Below are positions 25,901-37,900 of a stretch of DNA of 64,000 bases, in pieces (within the stretch, counting starts at the first letter, position 1; each line of letters opens with the position of its first letter). The notes beneath the pieces were generated by a model. It was not told the DNA's origin, ran no database searches, and saw nothing but the letters and a program-made list of their open reading frames with translations. The stretch covers positions 3,416,935 to 3,480,934 of the forward strand of contig VXAZ01018984.1 of NCBI GenBank assembly GCA_013399875.1, written 5' to 3'. Source of the DNA: Gymnorhina tibicen. Taxonomy: Eukaryota; Chordata; Aves; Passeriformes; Artamidae. A program made the position numbers and the translations under genes.

Positions 25901-28900
25901 TAAACACATGGAAGAAGACTCAGGAGGAAGAGATGCTTCTCTAGAAATACAGAATATTACTGCCTCTTCCTGCTGACTCTATGAAGCAAGAGCAATAAGT
26001 GGACAAAAAAAAAAATGAGGGCTTAATAATCTGGGTTTTCTGCTGGAAAAAAATAAAGGTAAAAAGAGAGAGGAATAAACACAACTTCTGGCTTTGGAAT
26101 TCACATGGTTCCCAACTGCAAAAACATTTAACAAAGGCTTGAGAATATTCCCAAACCATCCCCATTTCCGCACCCCTGGATTCAGCATTCCAGAGCTTCA
26201 GCAAGATCAACTTTTTTGGTATCCTCCTATCTTTTTTTGTCCTGTCTGCTGTTTCAACCCACAGCCAGCTATATTACTACTCTTCTAACTGTTTTTGTCC
26301 TCCTGTATTCCACAAGGACATGGGGAAACTTTATGCTCCCTCATGCATCTCACTTACAACATCCTCATAAACAACACTGCATTTAAAAAAAATTTTATAA
26401 AAAGGATACTCATTCACTCATCCTCATAAACAACACTGCATTTAAAAAAAATTTTATAAAAAGGGTACTCATTCACTCAAGTAACACATAAACCCTTTTA
26501 CTTTGAGCTATACATACACTCAAAACAAGGGGTGGTGGGAGGAGCTGCCTAAGCAAAAGGAGAGGTTCAGACAAGGCTTCCACTACCATCTCACAGCCTT
26601 GTGCCTTACTACTGAGCCATTTGAAGGCAGGCCTAGGATAGGAAAATTTGAGTGTGTGTACACTTCACAAGTGCCAGGAGATACAATCAGTTTGGTGGGA
26701 GAGAAGGCAGAAAAAGCTGGAGCAAGGGAGAACACTTTCACGCTCTCAAGTTGCAATGCAAGCTTGCAAAATCTAAAAGAATATTATTTTCTCTCTGAAA
26801 GAAATGGGACATTATCAGCAGGTGCCAGGCAATAATTTCCAAGTTTCAAAAGAACAACAAAAACAAAACCTGCTCTCCTGGTACCTGGTAAGATGTTTGG
26901 ATTTAACACCTAACAACTTCATAACTCTAACCAATTCTTTAGTCACAAAATCCCCATAACAAATCAAGAATGAACAAAAGGGCGAAGATGCAGAACTTAC
27001 TCTCTTGGTACAATTAACACATATTTTTGGAGTCTCTTCTTAGTGATCAGAACTGGCTACATCTTAAGTAAAATATCAGACTCTTGGCCTTGCCCCCATC
27101 TGGCTAAATGGCACCTAATCATAAACAATCATCTTCAGTACAGAAGAGATAAACAACCTCAACCCTGAAACTGTACAGCAGATTAACATAAGCCAGCAAG
27201 TTCAAGAGCAAGGCAGTGGCAAGGACACGGTCCTTGGAAGCCTTGCGAGGCTAAATCTGAGACGTCCCGACAGTAGATTATAGTGCACTTCAGATGGTCT
27301 GCAGCTCACTACAAACTCTTACAGCACAGCTGTAATTAAAGCTCTGTCATTCTTTCCACTATAAACTCTGCTTTTCGTGAGTTTGTAATTTAGATTGTAA
27401 AAATCTGTTCTGAGTGAAAGCTTGGCAAAGCAGAGCCTGTGCATAAGAACATTTTCTTTTTCCAAGGCAGTCAGCTCCTTAAGGTTTTATGAATAATAGA
27501 AAAGTTTTCCAGCTTAACCCAAAGTAAGTTAAAGAAAAATAAGCCACGTGTCACTTAAATTCTTTGTCGTTTGAGGAGGGAAATTTTATCTTGCCAAGTT
27601 CAACCCACAGAGAGTCCAATGTCACTTCACAATTCAAAAATGGAAAAACAATATATACAGCCAAAAGCAGAGGCTTAATACAATTTACACAGGCTTAGCT
27701 GTAACCTAGACCTGGGCTCAACTGAACTGAAAATATCCCCAGACCTACCAAAGAGAAGGCAGATTGTGTCCCCTCTGCTGCACCCAACCATAACCCTGTT
27801 TCCCATGACTCCCCCCTCCAAACTGAACCCTTATTCCAAACTGCTGAACTTCCTAAGTAACTTATTCTCTCCTCTATTTTTTGCTCATACCTCTCAGCTA
27901 TGCTGGTCAGAAGAGCAACTCCACACACACTTGACACTTGATAGCGTTGGATGTGGAAACAGCTGTCTACCCACCAAGTACTTCAAAATTACATACAACG
28001 CTAACGCGCAAAAAACTCAGGACTGTATTTTTCATTTCTTTGACAGATGAAACTGGGAATAGACTTTTTATGAAAGAGCTCAAGGGACATGTCTGGTGTA
28101 AAAAAATATAAGATGAGGAACAGCAAAACATATGGAACAAAAAAAGGAAAAGGGAAAGAAGTCTTAATAGACTACCAGACTTTATTTATTCAGACTTCTG
28201 TGAATCTGCTCACTAAAGCAGAATAGATACTTCCAGTCAGGCTTCTCAAGCCCTATAAGGCGTAACAGCAACTAACTCCTACGTGAAAAAGCATTAATCA
28301 TCCATCTTACTCAAATACTCCTTTAAACTGGCTCTCATTAAAAATTCACATTCACAATCAGATTCTGATCTGAAAGATTTTCTCTAAGTAGTTTAACTGA
28401 CCAAAGAAATCGAACAATGGTGTGCCTAAAATATAACAGTAAAGCCCACTGCCAACTTCAAGAGCAAAACACACCTTCCTTGAAAATAGAAAACTCGGAA
28501 ACCCAGCTACCTGTTGAGAAAGTGTCTTTACTTTTTTCCTAGCAAGTAATGACTGCGAATTCAGAAGGACGGGCAGTGAGTCACTGGCTATTGCCTCAAT
28601 CTTCCGTGTACGTATTTGTCACTCAGCCTCTGAGACTATTTAAGCCCAGTTCACTTTGATTGCACTTTCACCCATTCCCCTTATGAATCGAGTAGTTTCA
28701 CACATCTGACCTATCTCAGTTTGCAAGGTGCGGGCATGTTTTGTTTTCTGCCATCTCCCAATCTGCCCGAATGAGAATGATAAACCCATTGCTCATCAAT
28801 GGGTTTGGCCATGCTTTTGGTTTTGCTCTTGTGCAACACAAACCTGCACAAAACTGCACTCCTGAACAACAAGGCTATTGAGCTTTCCCAATGCCGGGAG

Positions 28901-31900
28901 TGGCCTCCTCTTAAACTTTGTCAGCTGCCTATCTCCAGTGATCCGAGTTGACTCATACACCTGAGATAGACCCTGTCGATTTCAGACTCTTAAACCAAAA
29001 CCCCACCAAGCTTCCCTGTACCTCATCAGACATCCTGGTAGATAACCACAGATAGTAAACTTCTACAGAGATAAACAATGGTATCTCCACAGTGCTGCTT
29101 TCATCTACGTTCATTTCTTCACATGATAACGTAACCCCTATCGGAAGATGCTAATTTGATAGCACAAGAGAACTCCAGCTGTACAGAAATCACAGCAGCT
29201 TTTTTAACTGCCTATGCCACTTCAGTAACACTCCTCCTTTCTGGAACAAGAGGCTCACAAGCACAGGAAAGGACTGGCTTCCCGTGCTAATTGCAATACA
29301 AGCATGTCCCAAGATGGCCACAAAGGGCATAAGCAGGCATTTTAAGAAAGTCAACCTTGACAAAAGGCTTTATCATCTCTCCTTAATATGGAGGTGTTTA
29401 CACCTCAGGCAGAAAAAGGAGGCCAAGGTAGGGTGTGTTTTCACAGTTACTTCTGTCACAGAACAGGCAGGCTAACTCATGACTCTCTGAGTGCACCTGA
29501 GCTAGCTCTGTACATATGGCTCTTGTACCATGCACCTTAGATGACCAAGTTATGCTTTCTGGCCCAGCACGCACAGGATCCAGCTCTGCTCTCAGTTTCT
29601 ATCCAACTGTCTCAAACTTACAGCCCCTGAAAATCACCCCACAAAACCAAAGCAAATAAAACATGCAGTTCCACTTACAGAGTTTTACATCAAGATCATA
29701 TTATAACTTTCCCCACAACAACTACAAAGACTTGTTTTTCCACCCATGCATTTTTGTAATGAACTGATGGAACTTGTGTGAAGTATTCCCACTGAAGGAA
29801 AGATCTGAATATGAGGCCAAAAAAAATTTCATATTTAAGGGCTTAAGTCCAGAGTTATACAGCACAAAACCAGAGATCTGGAGATGAAATTCTGCCTTTC
29901 CTCGGGGGCATAAATCCATCTTTAAGAGCTGGAGATGAGAATCTTCCTTCGAGGAAAATTACTTGGCAATTGGCTGTTACCAGTTTTTTTTTTTCCTAAT
30001 TGTAATTGATGAGCTTGATACTGGTTGGCTTAGAGAGATCAGCTATACTGAGTAAACAATCTGGACAAGCACATTTATCTTCACTGGCAACAGATGCTCT
30101 AACGACTTCACTCTATGTAAAAAAGATGAAGCAAAGATCTCGGCCATTTCAAGAACTGCTACGAAAGAACTCAAATTTATCATAAGGAGAGATCTTTGTT
30201 TGACGACTGGAATACTCAGAAAATCAAAAAGCTTCACTAACCTTCTACATTCATAGCTTCCCTCAGAAGCTGCAACTTCTTCTGTCTCTCTCTTATCCTG
30301 TCAAAGGCACTTGATATTGCTGCAGAAGTTGATGTCTCAGGCACGTGGCGCGTTTGGTCCAGTTTTTGTGGTCCGAAGACATCCAGTGCTATGCTCCCAT
30401 CAGAGTATCTTGCTTCCTTGTTTCTGGCAGTAGCAGAAGTCCGTACTGTAAACGTTTCACACTGATGGCTGTGCCTATGAGAGCCTCCAGCATGGTCCCT
30501 CTCAGTTGCCTTGTCAGTAGTGCAAAGCAAATCTGTGGAAGAAGCCCATATTTTCCGTTTGGGAGGGACATCTGTGTGAAAGTGACCTTTTTTCTCAAGC
30601 TCACTGGTTTTACACCTATGAGGACAGAAAACATCTTCCTGACCCAAACTGTAATCTGCAGAAATGCCCTGGAAAAACTCTTCCTCGTCTCGTGTTCCTC
30701 TAATGGACAGAAATCCCATAGACTTGCTAAGTCCTTTGTTAAGGGTGGTCTGTTGAGAGAAGTGAGCTCTGTGTCCATCAGGTGCATCAACCGCCAATGT
30801 TTTTCCTGGAATAAGGAGACATTTCATACATGTAATTTTCTACCTAATACACAGGAATCCAACACAAATTAGTTAAAGCGTATGATGAACACACGCTTGG
30901 GCATTGGTTTTACCATGCAAAGCACTGAGAAGGCTACTTAAAGGGCTGCCTCAGTCAACAAAGACAGAATTCCAGCTGCTTCATACATGACAACCATTTT
31001 ATTTCTTTTATTTCTAAAATACTCAAGAAAAAAATAAGACCTACTGTAATTCAGTATTAACATTAAAAACCCCAAAACTATCACATAATTGCTGAAAGTT
31101 GTTTTCTCATTAGTTTCATTTTCAAAATAGCTTGGACTATCACCAAAAATACTGCTTAATAATCAATCTGCAATCAGCCATTCCTCTCACACCCAAATAC
31201 ACCGCCTACAGGTTTTAATAACAAGTCCAGGTTTGTTCACCAGATTTACAGATGCCCTGCAATCGAGTCAGTAGTAAGAAAAGAGTGACTGTGTACTTAG
31301 GAATTATAAAAATCCTGGATCTTCCTCTAATGACTAATTTTGGTGACTACAGTCTCTCCAGATAAAGAATACTCTGAAACAAAACCAACAAAGCTTCCAA
31401 GGTTAAAATGATTCTACGAGTCTGCACCCTTCGTGTTTCGTTAATACATGGATCCACCAATACTTAGGAAGTATCTCTTCTACTCTCTCCCTTCTCATGA
31501 AATTACTTCCAGAATAAAAGAAACTGCCAGAGGTGGCTTATTATCAATGAAATATGTGGTCTCTGAAGAATATCATATCACAGTGACCAAGAAGTTTTGA
31601 CCCAGGTGGAGTCAGCATGGCATGTGACGCCTTCCTTAGAGCTAGCTCCCTCTTTACGGTGATATTCCCATGTACATTCTGTAATGAGCAGCAGCCTTGA
31701 AGATTTCATTGCAGAAGCAAGCAGTCGTGAGTTCAAACTAATCACTGTGCTGTATCTACTACTCTTAAAGAATGCTACCTAGTCCTGCCTGCATGGATTG
31801 AAATTAACTGCCCCACTTGCACAGCAGGCTCCTGATGATCTTTATCTAGGATGTTATCCTTCCAAACAGAATTTCACAGAATGCTTTAGGGATGTTCGGA

Positions 31901-34900
31901 AGTGTAGACACTAATGTTCTAAAAGCTTATGGTTTTTAAAGCTGTAAACACCTTTCAACTGTGATACTCTGCTTGAAGAGGGGCTGTGCTTTTAGTTTGT
32001 AGTTTTTTATTTCTGTGGTATTTAGCTAACAATCAAAACCAGCAAGACTAAAGCCAAATGCAACCAAGTAGTTCGTTGCTTCCTACCACCATGCAAATAC
32101 ATGATGGTAAAATGTCAGGGTTTGGATTGTCTAAGAAGTGTCTTGTAAGAAATCACACACAGTTCCCACATGGTCTAGCCAAGAAAATAAAAAACACTTT
32201 TTCCAATGAGAATGAACTAATCTTCTAAAAGGATCCGATGCCTCATTTCATATTTTACAAATATAGCTTTAATACTAAACTAAACATAATTATCTTTGTG
32301 GTCAAGTAAATATTATATTAATACCTTATTCTCGACTATACATCATCCTAAGGCTGGTGAACTATGTATAATATTCACACACAAAAAAGTCTTTTAAAAA
32401 TAGGTGTTCATTGTGAAGTTCCCACTATCCATCTAAAGCAGTGGGATGATATCCATTCTGCAAACACATATTTCATATTCATGTACATGCACCAAGGACA
32501 AACATTCCTAAACAGGATTTTAACTCAGTCATTTGTGAGATAAAAAGTAAACACTGCAGTTTGCTTTTTAAGATGGCCAACAGAAACACAAATCAAAAAG
32601 AGCTCTGAGAATCCTCCCCAGTAATGAGAGTTCCAAGATTATTTTAGGCCAGGAAAAAACCCAAAGAACCTCCTCTACACACTGTTTTCATTTTTTCTTT
32701 TAAATTTAAAAAACCCCAAACACCCACTTCTTTAAAACTGAAAGTATTTACACGCAGGGACCTTACTGAACAAAACAAAGGCAAACAAAGCAGAAAAATG
32801 CCCAAGAGAAGCAGACAGCTGCAACTCCAATACAATACCACAGCTATACATGCAGGATTACTCGGTACAGCATCGGTCATGACTCAGAAGAACATTCCTG
32901 GTTCAAAAGATCATTTAGATCTCTGCACGCTGAAGCGTGATCTTCTTGCAGGATCACATGCAATGGAAAGAGTCACAAGGTACTTTTAGTACCTGTGGGT
33001 ATACTCACCACAGCATCCCAGAGACACAACCCTGTCTTGCTGTGTGCTGGTGAGAACTGCAGTGAAAGAGCCCACCTGTCAGTCAAAAAGAGTGCTGGGG
33101 GGAAGGAGCTCCCCACCAAAGCTGTACTTCCCATGGACCTGGATATACCAGAAGCTATTTCCTGTTTGTACAGAGGCACTGAAGACACAAGCTTCTTTGC
33201 CTCAGCACACAAGAGATGCTCTCTATTCCCCACGTCAGCCACTCACTGGGGCTTCCCTCACAAGAAAAAGTGAAGGCCATGAACACTGTCTCATGGGCAG
33301 TGACTAGGAAAGTACTCATGGCTACAGCTTTGCCACTCAACCAGCCAACTGCATGATGACACTCCGAGGAGATGAGCTGTCCTGTCAGGAAGCAGTGCAG
33401 GAGGCATTCCACTCCACAGGTCTAACTCAGATCCACACTGACTTAAGCAGTCAACATGAGATTTTTACATAGTAGAAAAATTAATCTACAGCTGGCCTTA
33501 GCGTTCAGGCTTGAGACTGCAAAATTCTCTCGGACGTCTTTAATCTTTCCTTTATTACTCTCCCCATTCCTGCTTCTGCTTCTCACCAGCCTTGCCAGTT
33601 CTTCCCACCTCTGCAAAACCCATCCCTCTCTACATTACATTACTTCAACAAGCTCTGCCCAAACTGACTGACAGTGCCAACATGAGCTGTTTAAAAGTCA
33701 TCCTCAGAAAAGGGTAAAGAAGAGACTTTGGGTGTGCACGGCCTGGGTATCTTGAGAGGGCAAACTGAAACAAAGCAGCAATAGAGAACTTTCAGACCTG
33801 TACTTTATCCCAGCCAAAACTGCATGCTGCTTTTAGCACCAGAGTGCAGAGGCCAAGGATCAAGGGGAAGACCTCTCAATACAGAAGATACTCAACTGCA
33901 GATACCAGCAGTAAAACTGGATTAGGCAACCAGCAATCAGTCCAAGCCAGCATTCCTATTTTTAATAGCTTAAATCTGTCCTCATCCCTTCTTCCTTTTA
34001 TGAAGTACTATTATAGACTTTGTAAGTCACAGAATCAACTGTTAAGGCATTTTCACTTTTTTAATCCTGGACTTTCTCCACTACCTCAGCATTACTTGGA
34101 TCAAGAGTCTTAAATGACTGCAGGAAGTCTCTTTCAGCACAAGGTTCATGTATACAGCCTCCAGAAAACAGTACACCTCCAAAACAGAGCAGAGCGGAAT
34201 AATATGCCCTTCTTTAACACATGGATTTTCAGTTGAATGGCATACTCAAGCCCAAATTCATCAAGTCAGTACACAGTTTATCCTTCAGCTTTTTTTCCCC
34301 CAGCTTTTATGATGAAATGTGTGGAAAAAGGAAGGAAAGAACTACCAGCAAAAACCTGTATCTATCTATATATATATATAAGGAATGGATAGATATCTAA
34401 CTAAAGACCAAAAAGAACCTGCATAAGGGAACTTGTATGTCTTTATAATGCATGGGTAGACTCATGTTACAACCTTCCTTTGGAAAAAAAAAAAAAGGGT
34501 TGTATTTATAATGGAAACTCTGGAGACCTATCCCAAGTATCTTGGCTCGACTAAAGACATTAATTATATCACCTGAGACCACACAGAGCTACTCCAGGCC
34601 CCAGTTACCCAGGTGTGTAACAGGACAGAGAAGTGCCTCCCTGTTTGTCAGTGCGGGTGATAGAACAAGCCATTAGCAATTAAGATGCTGCAACATGTAA
34701 GAAGCTTCAAAAGGAATACTTTTCCCTTCCCCAATTACTTCTCTGTTGCACTAAACTCTCCTCCTTGCTCATCTGAAGAGTGTATGGGTTCTTGATTTCT
34801 CGTACCGCCCTTGGGTGTTTATCCTCTACTTGATGTTACATTAGGGCAATTATTTATAATTACTGTAAATAATTCAAATGCAATTACAGTAACTGTATGA

Positions 34901-37900
34901 TTCCAACATATAATATATAGTGAGGGAATACATACAATAAAAATAGCAATTAATCACCAGGAGTTCAGGATTAAATTCCTTTGTGGTGCTAAAATGAAAC
35001 TCCAATCTTCCACGCACACCTTCAACTGCTAGATGTTATATTTTCTAAATAACCATAGATCTGCTTCCTTCTTCCTTTGGTGTTTTCAGCTATGAATGCA
35101 ACTATACCCTCTTTTACACCAGTGTCATTCACAGACCATCTTTCACTCACACTGACAGCAATCTGGTTGATTTTCCTCTGAGAAAGAGCTGTTGTCTAGT
35201 TCTAACTAAATCCAGTCTGTCTGCAATTACTTGTGTACCAGCTTGATCAAACAGGCAATTAATCCAGTATTATGTAACTGCAAACACAGTCAGTGCCATC
35301 ACATACTGTATCTGCTTTTACTGCTTAAACTCAGATCAATTTTCTTAAAAATCCTTCTGCCTGCCCCTTCCTTTTGTTTGCACAAAACTGAACACTTTTT
35401 TCAACTCTGTTATGGATTTCAACTTGTGGATGTATGTACATGCACATATATGGGAGTGGGGAGTGGTTAGGAAGAGAGAGAGGCTGGGGGGAGCAGAGAG
35501 AGACTGCCCACATGTGCATGAGAACACACACCATCACTTCCAGATTGGAAGGTCTCAAGAGAGGAATTATTATACAGGAGTTTAAAAAACATCTCCCACA
35601 CCATCTTTGTGCGGAAAACAAAGCAACAGAAAAACCTCTTTCTCCCAAGACAATGCGGTTAGTTTCTAAAATACGAGTGGGTAGCTGATGGAGGAGTTGG
35701 GTTTGCAATCCCTTTGGGGCAGGCTAAAAGCCAAACAGAAGACAACAGAGCCAGATGTGACCTGTGGGTTGACTGCTAGGAAAGGCACCCCCTCTTTTCT
35801 TTTGCTTTCTAAATTGTTGAGAAAAATCCAAGTTTCAGACGGAAGTACTCCTAAACAATGCATTCTCTGTGAAGGAAGAATAGAACTTGATACAAGACTG
35901 TTGAAAGCACTATATGTAATGGCCAAGTTATAAATCCTGTACAACAATTTGCATTCTGCTTTGGACTGACAGCTCTTCTATCAAAAAACACCAAGCAGCT
36001 CCAAAAACCGGGCATCTTGATCAGAACAGTGGTAGTGAGCCTTGCCAAGCAGCACTTCATATTTCATAAATGCAATATTTTACCTCTTCCCTTTCTCAGC
36101 ACCTCGGCAAGAAAAGACAACCATTGCTCCTTCCCACTCAGCTTTATGGGCCAATTTTTTTTGGTATGTTTCTCAACCAAGCAGGCAGAAGTTCCACCTA
36201 GCTACTCCCTTCCTGGATTGCTGCGTATCCCAGGAGCAGCTCGGTGATACAGCTGCTTTTCTGCACAGAGACAGCATTTGGCATCTCTGGATTGGTTTCC
36301 TCACTGATTTTTGTGTCCAGTCTTGTTTTATCTTCAGAGTTCTGAGTCTGTCCTCAGCACCGCTGCGGCAGCATTTCCAGTAGTGCCAGCCTGGAAGCTC
36401 CCTACACCTGGAGAAACTATACCTAAATTTAAAAGATCTGTACCAATAACAACCACCAGTACTGCTAGATGCAAACAGAAACACTACTGGAAGAAAACAG
36501 TCATGGTTATTGGAGTGAAAAAGAATAAAATCCTTTTTTTTTTTTCTTTCAACAAGAAATCTTCATCTGGCTTTCATTTGGTTTTGCTGAACTCTGGAAG
36601 TTACTCTCCACCTACTCAGTTCTTTTTTTCTGGAACTGAGGAGCCAGGGGAAATAAAAAATAAAACAATTTTAAAAAGTATATTTAGTAGATTTACAGAT
36701 GACAGATTTTCAAGTCAATGGAAATAAGTTTGTGCTGTAGCTTTTGGCAATTTAAGTCTGTGTATTTGGATTTATCAAGATAATGTTTAAGCTACTTCAG
36801 TTCACACACGGAGGTCATCACTATAAACCATTTCTTTATAGACTAAAAGTTGTGTTCTCACCCAGATCAGGAACTAAAACATAGGCCACAGTCAACTTCC
36901 CTGGATCAAAAGCAAAAAGGGTACATTTTCATTTATTTGAGAGGTTTTTGTTGATATTATGGAGAGTGGCAATTAAACACTAGAATATCTTGTTAAAATT
37001 AAAAGCAGCTTCCCTTAGCTTTAGCGTTTTTCATTCAGTTTCCAACACCTCCCATTTTTGTTACACCTCATAGTGCACACAGTCTAATTAAACAGGGAGT
37101 TGATCAACATCCGTAATTTTGATCAGTATTTCCAAATATTTCCTATCGTGTACAGTTAAGGTGAATCTAAATAATCTTTTAAATTCATTTCAAGCCTTCC
37201 TTCATGTGGCACATATTTTTGGCAGAGACAAAGGTCAGAATACAATTGTAACATGGTAATATACAAGTTGGACTTGTGACAGTCTACCACACCGTAAAAG
37301 TCAAGTTAAGATTAGGGATCCTCGTGGTAGGAAAGCCAAGACACCTGATAGCTGCACCTCTTTAGAAGATGAAACATCTCTGGCAAAGGTCTGCCCTCGG
37401 TGCTCACAGACCATCAACATAAATTGGAACTTTGCAAATAAACACACAAGGGGCAGGCTTTCAGGTATTAGATGGCTGGGAAGCAGGTTTCCAGGCAAGT
37501 ACAAGCTAGGGAGATTTCAACTGAGCACTAAATAGCCTACACATCCTTTTCAAGGACAGTTTGTGGCTAAGAGTAACACAGTGAATCAATTCTTGCTTTA
37601 TATTTGGAACAGTTCGACAGTTACCTAATCTTTTGTCACACCAAAAGAACTTTATGAAGCCAATTAAGTAACTTTCACATATAATTCTTGATGTAAAAAT
37701 TCTTTTAAGGTCTAAAGTGTTTTAAGTACAAAAATTAAGTAACTCATTGGTTCAGATGACTCATGGCAGGTCTTACTGCATTTATTTCTGCTGGCTAAGT
37801 CAGTTCCTAAACACTGTGTTCCGAGTATGACTCGACTAAAAGCAAACATTCTGTAATATTAATTTACAATAAATTATTTCTGCAGCCAGCCCTGCTGTAA

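Larger units (their letters stand above)
19280..30241 (-). other. PTPN13 intron 6
   Basis: 11 kb, containing the LTR at 21295-22661, the assembly gap, a 59-bp tandem duplication (26362-26479) and a 10-bp-arm hairpin (28782-28806). The rest is AT-rich intron in which I recognise no gene or RNA gene. Confidence 0.8.

Noticed and set aside
30345..30872. 175-codon + strand open frame
   Set aside because: It is the antisense shadow of PTPN13 exon 6; its residues show no family and it depends on the codon bias of the real exon.
36042..36727. Overlapping + strand frames of 113 and 138 codons
   Set aside because: No recognisable domain, compositionally typical of AT-rich intron with T-runs, and no splice or promoter context.
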